64,000 bases of DNA from Caldimicrobium sp. (lineage in GTDB: Bacteria > Desulfobacterota > Thermodesulfobacteria > Thermodesulfobacteriales > Thermodesulfobacteriaceae), in NCBI GenBank assembly GCA_025060015.1, contig JANXDB010000009.1:1-64000 (forward strand), read 5' to 3'. The notes beneath the pieces are model-generated. The model saw only the letters and a program-made list of their open reading frames with translations, ran no database searches and was not told where the DNA came from. Of the stretch, positions 24,914-32,482 are shown piece after piece. Made by a program: the position numbers and the translations under genes. The stretch's first letter is position 1. Each line of letters opens with the position of its first letter.

Positions 24914-25128
24914 CTTTGAACCTCCAAGCATCTTTTCTCCCATTGGACACAGACTTTAACCTTGGTGCAAACGGGTGGTATGCGGGGATCACTGAAATAT
25001 CTGCAATCCTGCTTTTCTTCATACCGAACACAGACATCTTCGCAGACAACCTCCTTTTTCTGAGCTAAAGAGAGACTACCCAAACCCAAAAAACAAAAGA
25101 AAATTGAAAACATCCATACTAATCTCAT
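24910..25128 (-). CDS. Small exported cysteine-rich protein (gene 1 of the exported operon)
   Basis: 72 residues. The first 22 form a signal peptide (FSIFFCFLGLGSLSLAQ); the mature peptide of about 50 residues holds seven cysteines in VVCEDVCVRY, QDCRYF, PVCTKVKVCVQW and RCLEV, in near-regular CxxxC-like spacing that suggests a disulfide-bonded or metal-binding mini-protein. I recognise no family. The ATG at 25128 follows GGAGGTTATC and is preferred over longer frames upstream. First gene of the exported operon, with the promoter about 95 bases upstream. Confidence 0.65.
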   Translation of the reverse strand: MRLVWMFSIFFCFLGLGSLSLAQKKEVVCEDVCVRYEEKQDCRYFSDPRIPPVCTKVKVCVQWEKRCLEVQR

Positions 25129-25220
25129 GATAACCTCCAGCTTTAGATTTTTTTGATTTAATTTTGTCTGCATTAAAATTTTTTTAAATATTAGCAATAT
25201 TTCAAATTTCACTTTTAACT

Positions 25221-25248
25221 ATTTTATTTTAAAAATTTCCAAAGTCAA
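25221..25248 (-). promoter_or_regulatory. Promoter of the five-gene exported operon
   Basis: On the minus strand TTGACT (25248-25243) and TAAAAT (25226-25221) with a 16-base spacer. The expected transcript has a leader of about 85 bases before the ATG at 25128. Confidence 0.55.
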
Positions 25249-25925
25249 ATCTTGATATCATTTCCGAATATGTAGATGTGAACGAAATAAAAGGCGTCAA
25301 GAATATTATCGCAAAATCAATTTAAACTTCTTATGCAAGCCTTCCTTTCTGCTTAAGTTCAAGATATTTTTAGAAAGAAAAAAGGTGTTAAAATTGAAAA
25401 TCAGTTGTTTAGCCACTCACTAATCCCATCCCCCATCAAATAGTTAAAAGTGCTAAAAGACTTGAAGCAATCAAAGATGCAACCCAAAGAAAAGAAATCG
25501 CCTTTAGGCTAATATGGGCATAGCCATTTATCGACCAGGAGTGGGAGAGACTTTTAGAGTAAGTTTTGGGCTTAGGAAGGTATTGCCTTTGGAGCAGTCT
25601 AAAATATTATGGTCTCATACAACTTGGGATAGATTTCAGTGAGGCCCAAAGAAACATAAAGTACTTTGAGTTTGAAAAGGTTTGAATTAATAGCACTTTT
25701 TTTGTGCCATACCCTCAAATCCTGTCATGATTTATTTTTCTTGATGTTTAATCAACAATCGGTTGGTGTATTATCTATGAAATTATGGAAAGTCTCTTTC
25801 GATAATCTGAAATCAAAAAAGTCAGTGACTTTACAACGGAGCCATCTTACTTAAAGGAGAGATATTAGACAAAATTTAAAACGCATGGCTAACCTTGTTT
25901 TGACCCCTTATTTTGTCAAGCATTG
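25249..25925. other. Gene-poor decayed region
   Basis: Between the exported operon and tRNA-Arg there is no intact gene. It contains a transposase relic (separate entry) and short open stretches interrupted by stops in every frame; the one from 25666 to 25854 on the plus strand encodes 62 residues with no recognisable pattern. I read this as debris of an insertion element. Confidence 0.5.
25405..25520 (+). pseudogene. Relic of a transposase N-terminus
   Basis: In one plus-strand frame the DNA reads SLIPSPIK, stop, then LKVLKRLEAIKDATQRKEIA and FRLIWA followed by a stop. This aligns residue for residue with the transposase N-terminus at the left edge of the window (SLTPSPIKDLKLLQRL, RKEVAFRL). 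Two in-frame stops and loss of the downstream part show it is dead. Confidence 0.65.
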
Positions 25926-25998
25926 CGGGCTTGGGGGGATTTGAACCCCCGACACCTGGCTCCGGAGGCCAGTGCTCTATCCACTGAGCTACAAGCCC
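25926..25998 (-). tRNA. tRNA-Arg (anticodon CCG)
   Basis: 73 bases on the minus strand. The acceptor GGGCTTG pairs with CAAGCCC, discriminator G, CCA not encoded. D arm GCTCAGTGGATAGAGC; anticodon stem CTGGC/GCCAG enclosing CTCCGGA gives anticodon CCG; T arm GGGGG-TTCAAAT-CCCCC. It decodes CGG. Confidence 0.95.
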
Positions 25999-26025
25999 TA
26001 AACCTCGAAAGTTAGTTTAAATTAT

Positions 26026-26740
26026 AACACAGATAGGACAATTTACACTGATTGGAATGCTCTCATGATCGAGTATCTGTGCGATTATCATATGGTGTTC
26101 TCTGATCCCTGGGCTATAGATATGGCTTTAACACCCTCTCGTTTGCTTCTGAGGAGATACTATAATGGAAAAATACTAAACCATTGCGAAGATCAGAAGG
26201 GATACTCAGAGGACTATCTCTATCTGGCCAAGGCCCTGTTATGACTTTTCCAAATGACTCAAAATAATTTTTATTTAGAGTTATCCACTAAACTTACAGA
26301 TCAAGCAATAGAACTTTTCTGGGATGATAAAAACGGTGACTTCTTTGATTCCAAAAGAAAACAAGGGGAAGGGCTATTAGATCTAGAAATCAAAAACATT
26401 GCTGATACTCCTAATCAATCTGTAAACGGAGTGGCAGGCTTGCACTTTATAAAACTTGGCGCCTTAACTTCAAGGGAAAAGTATTACTCTTCAACTGAAA
26501 AAGAACTCAGAGGCCTTTGGTGGCATGATAACTGAGTATCCTCTGGTCTCCTTCTCCTATCTGCTTAGTCTTCAGCTTATCTCAGAGGAATCTATAAAAC
26601 TTAAACTAGAGACTACTACAGAGATGTAATGGCTTTCTTCAGATCTTTTAGGGTAGTGGCCCAATCTGATACCGATGTAATAGTAGTGTGCGATAATAAA
26701 GGATGCTGAAAGTATGAAAATTTTAAGGATTGGATTGAAA
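26026..26740 (+). pseudogene. Degraded C-terminal half of a YyaL/DUF255 (thioredoxin-domain, SSP411-like) gene
   Basis: The plus strand reads TDWNALMIEYL, then GYSEDYLYLAKALL, an in-frame TGA (about 26242), then FYLELSTKLTDQAIELFW with DDKNGDFFDS, and, after a frame change near 26525, EYPLVSFSYLL and finally VIVVCDNKGC before another stop. These match in order the glycoside-hydrolase-like C-terminal half of YyaL/spermatogenesis-associated protein 20 homologues (WNGLM, DYAFLI, ELFWD..GGFFD, the CxxxxC end). The N-terminal thioredoxin-like domain is gone. At least one stop and one frameshift disable it. The longest intact piece is 26254-26535. Confidence 0.75.
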
Positions 26741-26752
26741 GGGAGGGCAATT

Positions 26753-27700
26753 TTAGGTAGAAAGTGCCAATACTTCTTTTAGAAAGACTGCTAAGTCTCT
26801 AATCTCCTCCTGTGCCTGTGGGATTGCCCTTTTATCCACAAAATCCTGCCATACAAGCTCTGGACCTGTGGCAAGAAGAGAAGTAGCCACTCCCTGCGGA
26901 ACAACAAATCTTGCACTTTCTTTTTTTAAGTTCTTACTTAAATCATGGTAAATTGCCATTCCCCTCTGAATGATCTCTTCATATTGCTTGATATGTGCCT
27001 CCTTGAAGGCCTTAGGAATCACAAATCTATCTACTTTGGTGTAACGATGAGAGCGCTGATTGAAATTGAGCCAGGTGTGCCTTACAAACTGATGACTGAA
27101 GATCCTTGAAAAATTGTGGGTGATAACGCCGATCCAATTAAAAGGGAACCTTTTTAGACTCTTCAAGAGAACCACCTCTTGATGAGCAAAAATAGAATCA
27201 TCATCCTTAAGGAGATTATTGTCAAGGTCTGAAAGCCTCCCCTGATATAAGATCTGATAATTTCGGGCAAATACTACCTCAATTTCATCTAAATCAGGCT
27301 CTCGATTTATTAGATAGAGAAAATCATGATCGGTGAGGGTCTCTGCTAAATGCCTTAAATTGAAAAGAGCCACCTCATCTCCCCAGAAAACCTTAAAATA
27401 GCTCTTGGCAAGCATTAATTTATGCTCGGCATTTAATCCCTTAAGATCCACAAACAGAGGGGTGTGGGCAAAAACACTGAAGTGCCCTGCTCTTTTTAGA
27501 TGTAGTAGAAAACTTTTAAAACGTTCAAAATCCTTGAATTTTTCCTCCTCAAAGAGCATCAACGGATGGGACTCTGCATAGCAGATTCTTGCACCTAAGT
27601 AGCTAAAAACTAGAAAGATCCTTAATGCCTCCTTATCAGATCTATCGAGAATGAGTCCTGAAAGCTCCCTTTGTTTTTCTCTCAGATCTTTTAAAGTCAC
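26753..27700 (-). CDS. thyX: ThyX-like flavin-dependent thymidylate synthase with an altered signature
   Basis: 315 residues, longer than the usual 220-250. It resembles ThyX, which makes dTMP from dUMP with methylene-tetrahydrofolate, FAD and NAD(P)H. The signature RHRxxSxNExSxRY appears as RHTWLNFNQRSHRY: the first Arg-His, the Ser, Arg and Tyr of the second half are kept, but Arg3 is Thr, the middle Ser is Asn and Glu is Gln. SARFVVPQGVATSLLATG near residue 265 matches the conserved ThyX region (A/R-LP...T). It overlaps dut by four bases, which supports a role in dTMP supply. A ThyX-derived protein with another function is possible. Confidence 0.75.
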   Translation of the reverse strand: MTLKDLREKQRELSGLILDRSDKEALRIFLVFSYLGARICYAESHPLMLFEEEKFKDFERFKSFLLHLKRAGHFSVFAHTPLFVDLKGLNAEHKLMLAKSYFKVFWGDEVALFNLRHLAETLTDHDFLYLINREPDLDEIEVVFARNYQILYQGRLSDLDNNLLKDDDSIFAHQEVVLLKSLKRFPFNWIGVITHNFSRIFSHQFVRHTWLNFNQRSHRYTKVDRFVIPKAFKEAHIKQYEEIIQRGMAIYHDLSKNLKKESARFVVPQGVATSLLATGPELVWQDFVDKRAIPQAQEEIRDLAVFLKEVLALST

Positions 27701-28140
27701 TTATATCCTCCCGTTGATCCAAATCCACCCCTAGAACTCTTGGACACCTCCTCCAGCCCTATCTCTACAACCTCAGGAAATGCAACCTTTATAAAGACTG
27801 CCTGAGCTATTTTTTCCTTGGCTGATATAACTATCAGATCTTTTCCTAAATTGAATAGAGGTATCTTTACCTCGTCATCCTCCCCGCAATAGTCAAAGTC
27901 AATAATTCCTGCTGAATTAGGCATGATGAGATTTTTTTTCTTGAACAAAGAAGATCTTGGGAAGATAAAAAGAGCATATGGGGGCTCTGTTTTAATTACC
28001 AGACCGGTTCTAACAAAGACGAGCTGCTGAGGTGCTATGTGAGTTTCTTCTAGGGCGTAAAGATCAAAACCCACAGAGCCGATGGTACTTCTCTCAGGGA
28101 GTGTAGCTCTGGGATCTTTTCTCCAGACTTTGATGATCAA
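27697..28140 (-). CDS. dut: dUTP diphosphatase (dUTPase)
   Basis: 147 residues, trimeric all-beta enzyme that hydrolyses dUTP to dUMP and PPi, giving the ThyX substrate. All five motifs are visible: GSVGFDLYA (1), FPRSSLFKK (2), AGIIDFDYCGED (3), KEKIAQAVF (4) and the C-terminal RGGFGSTGGY (5). Motif 3 has the catalytic Asp (IIDFDY) and motif 5 the phosphate-arm Arg. It is ten bases after rex and overlaps thyX by four, forming the end of the gatB operon. Confidence 0.93.
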   Translation of the reverse strand: MIIKVWRKDPRATLPERSTIGSVGFDLYALEETHIAPQQLVFVRTGLVIKTEPPYALFIFPRSSLFKKKNLIMPNSAGIIDFDYCGEDDEVKIPLFNLGKDLIVISAKEKIAQAVFIKVAFPEVVEIGLEEVSKSSRGGFGSTGGYK

Positions 28141-28150
28141 ACACTGACCC

Positions 28151-28780
28151 TCAGAAAGAATTCTTAAGAAAGAAGGATAGCTTGGTTAAAGCCATAGGGA
28201 AGTAAAAGTTTTCTATTTTAACACCGGGATCTTCAACAAACATGGGAACGGCACTTAAGTTAAGAATTGCCTTGATCTTTTGATTGACAAAGGCCTCAAA
28301 GTATTCCTCTGGTTTGTCCTCTGAGGTTATGATTGCCATATCAACTCTTATAGCCTTGGTAACATAAGTTAATTGATCCAAGTTATATACCGAGACTCCA
28401 TTAATAACTTTACCTATATTTTCTCCTCTGGTGTCAAAGGCTGCCATGAAGTAAAAGCCCTCTTTTTGAATCTCTTTACAGTTTAGCAAAAATTCACCTA
28501 AGGGAGAAAGGCCCCCTAAAATCAGATTCCATTCTTCTGTTCTACCAAGAAACTTCTTAAGACTAAATTTAAGACTCTTTACAGAGTAACCAACGCCCTT
28601 GGTGCCTAAGTTACCAACATAGCTTAAGTCCTTTCTCAGCTGAGCTGGATTGACTCCACACTTCTTAGCCAGATCCTCAGAACTTATGGCCTCAATTTTC
28701 TTTCTCTCTAAAGATTCCAAGACCCCTAAGTATATTACAAGTCGATGTAAGGTATTTTCAGGCAAATCTCTTATCTTCAT
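28151..28780 (-). CDS. rex: Rex-family redox-sensing repressor with a modified nucleotide-binding loop
   Basis: 209 residues. The N-terminal winged helix (about 1-80; SSEDLAKKCGVNPAQLRKDL, then GTKGVGYSV) is typical of Rex, which senses the NADH/NAD+ ratio and represses anaerobic respiration and fermentation genes. In the Rossmann domain the usual GAGNLG loop reads GLSPLG (within LILGGLSPLGEFLL), losing the second glycine; the following AAFDTRGENIGKVINGV and the C-terminal domain-swapped helix are recognisable. Cofactor affinity may differ. No canonical Rex operator (TTGTGAA-N4-TTCACAA) was found in the window by eye. Overlaps mtnA by four bases. Confidence 0.87.
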   Translation of the reverse strand: MKIRDLPENTLHRLVIYLGVLESLERKKIEAISSEDLAKKCGVNPAQLRKDLSYVGNLGTKGVGYSVKSLKFSLKKFLGRTEEWNLILGGLSPLGEFLLNCKEIQKEGFYFMAAFDTRGENIGKVINGVSVYNLDQLTYVTKAIRVDMAIITSEDKPEEYFEAFVNQKIKAILNLSAVPMFVEDPGVKIENFYFPMALTKLSFFLKNSF

Positions 28781-29904
28781 AACCGGTTCTCCAAAACTCT
28801 TTTGATGTTCTCCTCGTAAGGAGGATAAATTATCCCCTTTTCAGTGATAATGGCACTGATTAGAGACCCAGGAGTCACGTCGAATGAGAAGTTCAAAGCC
28901 TTAGCCTGCATAGGAGCAATTCTCTTACCAGTGCAGTACAAAACCTCCTCTGCTGACCGTTCTTCAATAGGGATCTCCTTTCCCGAGGACATACCCAAAT
29001 CAAAGGTTGAACTTGGGGCGCATACATAGAAGGGAATTTGGTGAAAGTTAGCCAAAACTGCTAGACTGTAAGTTCCAATTTTATTCGCAGTGTCTCCATT
29101 CAATGTGATTCTGTCTGCTCCTACAATGACCGCTTGAACCATCCCCTTTTGCATTAAGAAACCAGCAGAGTTGTCTGTTATTATCATACCTGGAATTTTT
29201 AATTTACTCAACTCCCAAGCAGTAAGCCTTGCTCCCTGGAGGTAGGGCCGGGTTTCGTCTATCAGAACACTTATCCTCTTGCCAACTTCAAAGGCCCTTC
29301 TAATGACACCTAGAGCTGTGCCATAGCCTCCAGTGGCTAAAGCTCCAGTGTTACAATGAGTAAGAATCCACCCCTCGGGAAGTAAGGAGGCTCCTAATTC
29401 AGCCATCTTGAGATTGGAGGTTATATCCTCCTGCCAAATCCCCAAAGCTCCATCTCTAAGAACCATTAGAAGGTTTGACAAAACCTTTTTATCTAACTCC
29501 TCAGAGGTGAGGTTACTCATAAATTCTTTATATATTTTCTCCATGCGAGATAGAGCCCAAAAGAGATTTACAGCTGTTGGTCTTGAGCTAGATAATCTAT
29601 CCTTTACCCGTTTCATGTATTTGTCTAGATATGCCTTGGTTATCTTAGAAACAGCCTTCTTTGATAGTTCCCTGAAAGCGATATAAACCCCAATAGCAGC
29701 AACAATCCCGATCGCCGGCGCTCCTCTCACTAACATGTCTCTAATAGATTTTCTAACTTTCTCTAAGGAGTCTGCACGAAAATACTCTTCTTTAAGAGGG
29801 AGTCTTCGTTGATCTAAGACGAATAAAGCATCTTCGGTCCAATAAAAGGTTCTTATGCTGTCTGTATGGAGTGGTTTGATAGGCTTAGCACTTGCCTTAG
29901 ACAA
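28777..29904 (-). CDS. mtnA: S-methyl-5-thioribose-1-phosphate isomerase
   Basis: Methionine salvage enzyme that isomerises methylthioribose-1-phosphate to methylthioribulose-1-phosphate. 375 residues. Family motifs: VRGAPAIGI (about 59-67), the catalytic Cys in LTHCNTGALATGGYGTALG (about 181-199), ETRPYLQGARLTAWEL, and the catalytic Asp in VGADRITLNGDTANKIGTY. The start is a TTG directly after the gatB stop (no gap), so translational coupling is expected. eIF2B-alpha-like proteins share the fold, but the Cys/Asp pair supports MtnA. Confidence 0.93.
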   Translation of the reverse strand: MSKASAKPIKPLHTDSIRTFYWTEDALFVLDQRRLPLKEEYFRADSLEKVRKSIRDMLVRGAPAIGIVAAIGVYIAFRELSKKAVSKITKAYLDKYMKRVKDRLSSSRPTAVNLFWALSRMEKIYKEFMSNLTSEELDKKVLSNLLMVLRDGALGIWQEDITSNLKMAELGASLLPEGWILTHCNTGALATGGYGTALGVIRRAFEVGKRISVLIDETRPYLQGARLTAWELSKLKIPGMIITDNSAGFLMQKGMVQAVIVGADRITLNGDTANKIGTYSLAVLANFHQIPFYVCAPSSTFDLGMSSGKEIPIEERSAEEVLYCTGKRIAPMQAKALNFSFDVTPGSLISAIITEKGIIYPPYEENIKRVLENRL

Positions 29905-31338
29905 CTATTTCTCCAAAAGCTCTATCAGGATTTTATTAACCACCTTGGGATTGGCTTTGCCTTGAGTCTTTTTCATGACCTGTCCCACAAAAAAGCCTAA
30001 AAGCCCTTTTTTACCTTCTTTATATCGCGCAACTTCACCGGGATTTTCCGCAAGAACCTCTTCACAGGCCTTTCTCAGTAATTCTTCAGAACTCTCTTGG
30101 ATTAACCCCTTTTCCTCTATAACGCTCTTCGGAGAGACTCCCCTTTCATACACCTCTGGAAAAATCTGTTGTTTTGCTAAGGTGATAGAAATTACATCTC
30201 TTTCTACAAGATCCAAGAGTTCTGCTAAATGGTGAGGAACAAGTTTGCTCTGAGAGATATCTATGCGATCTCTGTTAAGATATCTAAGAACCTCGGTAAG
30301 AAGAAAGTTAGAAATAGCCTTGGGATTGGAATAGAGCTTCATAGTATCTTCGAAAAAATCTGCCAAGGTTTTTTCTTCGGTAAGGATACCTGCTTCATAG
30401 GAGCTTAATGAGTATTCCCTCTCAAAACGCTCCTTTCTCCTAAGGGGAAGTTCTGGAATTTTAGCCCTTAACTCCTCAAGTAAAGACCTGTCGATTATTA
30501 CCTCTATGAGATCTGGATCTGGAAAATAACAATAATCATGCGCCTCCTCTTTTCCTCTCATAGGATGGGTGGTTTGAGTAGCCTCGTCATAGAGTCTGGT
30601 CTCTTGAATAATTTCCTTTCCCTCAAGTAGCAATCCTACTTGCCGCTTGATCTCATAGGCAAGTGCCTTTTCCACATGTTTAAAGGAGTTCATGTTTTTT
30701 AGCTCCACCTTGGTTCCAAAATCCTTGGAACCCTTTGGCCTAACGGATACGTTGGCATCACATCTAAGGCTTCCTTCTTCCATATTTCCATCACATATAC
30801 CCAAGTATCTCACAATGCTCCTCAAGGTCTTAAGATAAGCCACAGCCTCTTCAGGAGAGGAAATTTCAGGTTTAGAGACAATCTCCAGAAGTGGCACACC
30901 TGTGCGGTTAAAATCCACGTAGGAAAAGGGTTTTTTCTCATCATGTATCAATTTTCCCGCATCTTCCTCAAGATGAATCCTTGTGAGACCTATTTTCTTC
31001 TTTTTTCCGTTGATCTCAATTTCAACTTCACCTTCTTCAGCAAGGGGTTGATCATATTGAGATATCTGATAATTCTTAGGAAGATCTGGATAAAAATAAT
31101 GTTTACGTGCCATTACCGATTGCAGATTGATTTTACATCCTAAGGCAAGTGCCAATGTTATAGCATATTCCACAGCCTTTTTGTTTATAACCGGTAGAAC
31201 CCCTGGCTGTCCAGTGCATATGGGACAAACCTGCATATTTGGTGAAGAACCAAAGGTGGTGTTACAGGAACAAAAAAGTTTGCTTCTGGTGCTCAGTTGA
31301 GCATGTACTTCAAGACCAATGACAGCCTCAAACTCCAT
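29905..31338 (-). CDS. gatB: Aspartyl/glutamyl-tRNA amidotransferase subunit B
   Basis: 477 residues, normal for GatB. It acts with GatA and GatC to convert Glu-tRNA(Gln) and Asp-tRNA(Asn) to the amidated forms. Motifs: GLEVHAQLSTRSKLFCSC at the N-terminus with the zinc-site cysteines (CSC..., VCPICTGQPGVLP), YFYPDLPKNYQISQYD, and HLEEDAGKL; the C-terminal YqeY-like tail domain (about 330-477) is present. First gene of gatB-mtnA-rex-dut-thyX, with a promoter 29 bases before the ATG. gatA and gatC are not in the window. Confidence 0.96.
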   Translation of the reverse strand: MEFEAVIGLEVHAQLSTRSKLFCSCNTTFGSSPNMQVCPICTGQPGVLPVINKKAVEYAITLALALGCKINLQSVMARKHYFYPDLPKNYQISQYDQPLAEEGEVEIEINGKKKKIGLTRIHLEEDAGKLIHDEKKPFSYVDFNRTGVPLLEIVSKPEISSPEEAVAYLKTLRSIVRYLGICDGNMEEGSLRCDANVSVRPKGSKDFGTKVELKNMNSFKHVEKALAYEIKRQVGLLLEGKEIIQETRLYDEATQTTHPMRGKEEAHDYCYFPDPDLIEVIIDRSLLEELRAKIPELPLRRKERFEREYSLSSYEAGILTEEKTLADFFEDTMKLYSNPKAISNFLLTEVLRYLNRDRIDISQSKLVPHHLAELLDLVERDVISITLAKQQIFPEVYERGVSPKSVIEEKGLIQESSEELLRKACEEVLAENPGEVARYKEGKKGLLGFFVGQVMKKTQGKANPKVVNKILIELLEK

Positions 31339-31366
31339 AGTGGCCTCAGCTTGTTAAATTTTTATT

Positions 31367-31394
31367 AATCTACCTCAAAATATAGCTCTGTCAA
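31367..31394 (-). promoter_or_regulatory. Promoter of the gatB operon
   Basis: On the minus strand TTGACA (31394-31389), a 16-base spacer and TAGATT (31372-31367), leaving a leader of about 20 bases. Confidence 0.5.
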
Positions 31395-31687
31395 CCAGAC
31401 TTGGTAAACATCTGAACTTCATTGAGAAATGACAAAAGTTTCAGACCAGGACATGTTTTCATATCACCTAAAAAATCTAGCTGGTTATGATTTCAAAAAA
31501 AACATAATGATAGCTATGAATTTCACTTAAAATGTTATAAAAAGTCTTATAACCACAGGATGAAAATAAAATCTTAATTGGCAGGATTGCTTTGGATTCG
31601 GACTTCTATGCTAAAAAATACAGATACCAAGTCATCTATGAACTTTCGCACCTGACAGGTGCGAATAACATATTAATCTCTGTTTGA
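31395..31687 (+). other. Intergenic region with possible decayed coding sequence
   Basis: Between the divergent gatB and fabG genes. In one frame 31553-31684 is open for 44 codons and ends at the TGA at 31685; it reads protein-like (KILIGRIALDSDFYAKKYRY, then ELSHLTGANNILISV). Just upstream, another frame reads HNDSYEFHLKCYKKSYNH. There is no start codon with a ribosome binding site. It may be the tail of a broken gene; I recognise no family. The palindrome at 31645-31665 lies inside it. Confidence 0.35.
31645..31665. promoter_or_regulatory. Perfect 10-bp dyad upstream of fabG (candidate operator)
   Basis: TTCGCACCTG-A-CAGGTGCGAA is a perfect inverted repeat with a single central base. It ends 18 bases before the -35 box of the fabG promoter. 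The tight centre suits binding of a dimeric regulator better than an RNA hairpin, and no U tract follows. Confidence 0.5.
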
Positions 31688-31712
31688 CAAAGAAAACACC
31701 TATAGTTAAAAT
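31684..31712 (+). promoter_or_regulatory. Promoter of fabG-rtcA-ligase operon
   Basis: TTGACA (31684-31689), a 17-base spacer and TAAAAT (31707-31712), a near-consensus sigma-70 promoter with start expected around 31719, about 16 bases before the fabG ATG. Confidence 0.7.
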
Positions 31713-31734
31713 TAACAAAAACAAGGAGGGAGAG

Positions 31735-32478
31735 ATGTTAGAAGGTAAGCTTGCTTTGGTAACTGGAGCCTCAAGGGGTATAGGTAGAGCCATTGCCATA
31801 GAGCTTGCCAAAGCTGGAGCTGAAGTGATTATAAACTATCTTGGTTCAGAGAAAAAGGCCATAGAAGTTAAAGACCAAATAACCTCTTTGGGAAAAAAAG
31901 CACATCTTCTACGCTTTGATGTCTCAAACTCTGAAGATGTTAAAAAAGCCATAAAGAACATAGAGGAAAATATAGGTCAAATTCACATCCTAGTGAACAA
32001 TGCCGGTATCACTAGAGATAATCTCTTTGTTCGCATGAAGGAAGAAGACTGGGAGGCAGTGCTTCGCACCAATCTCTTTTCAGCCTTCTATGTGACTCAA
32101 GCCGTTTTGCCCATGATGTTAAAGGTCCGTTGGGGACGAATTATCAATATCTCCTCTGTAGTGGCTTTTACCGGCAATCCAGGACAGGTAAACTACGCCT
32201 CAGCCAAGGCTGGACTTATAGGCTTCACGAAGGCTCTCTCGTTAGAGGTTGCTGGTAGAAACATAACCGTCAATGCCATTGCACCGGGATACATAGAGAC
32301 AGACATGACTGAAAAGCTTCCAGAAAAAGTAAAGGAAGCCTTTTTACAGGAGATTCCCCTAAAAAGAGCAGGCTTACCAGAGGAGGTAGCTCATTTATCC
32401 GTATTTTTGGCAAGTGATTTAGCCTCTTATATAACAGGCACGGTATTTCACATAAACGGAGGGCTCTATAGAGGATAG
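31735..32478 (+). CDS. fabG: 3-oxoacyl-[acyl-carrier-protein] reductase
   Basis: 247 residues, NADPH-dependent reductase of fatty acid elongation (short-chain dehydrogenase/reductase). Motifs: TGASRGIGRAIA (cofactor loop, about 12-23), NNAGITRD, the catalytic triad Ser in INISSVVAF, then YASAKAGLIG (Tyr and Lys), and APGYIETDMT. The ATG at 31735 is preceded by AAGGAGGGAGAG and lies just behind a strong promoter; a TTG at 31684 in the same frame overlaps the -35 box and is unlikely. FabG is well supported by length and motifs, though other SDRs share them. rtcA follows after four bases. Confidence 0.93.
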   Translation: MLEGKLALVTGASRGIGRAIAIELAKAGAEVIINYLGSEKKAIEVKDQITSLGKKAHLLRFDVSNSEDVKKAIKNIEENIGQIHILVNNAGITRDNLFVRMKEEDWEAVLRTNLFSAFYVTQAVLPMMLKVRWGRIINISSVVAFTGNPGQVNYASAKAGLIGFTKALSLEVAGRNITVNAIAPGYIETDMTEKLPEKVKEAFLQEIPLKRAGLPEEVAHLSVFLASDLASYITGTVFHINGGLYRG

Positions 32479-32482
32479 AGAG

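Noticed and set aside
25666-25854. A 62-residue plus-strand open frame in the decay zone
   Set aside because: No ribosome binding site, no recognisable pattern and surrounded by debris; not called as a gene.
31684-31734. Longer FabG N-terminus from a TTG at 31684
   Set aside because: The TTG is part of the -35 box and the extra residues are not found in FabG; the ATG at 31735 has a strong ribosome binding site.
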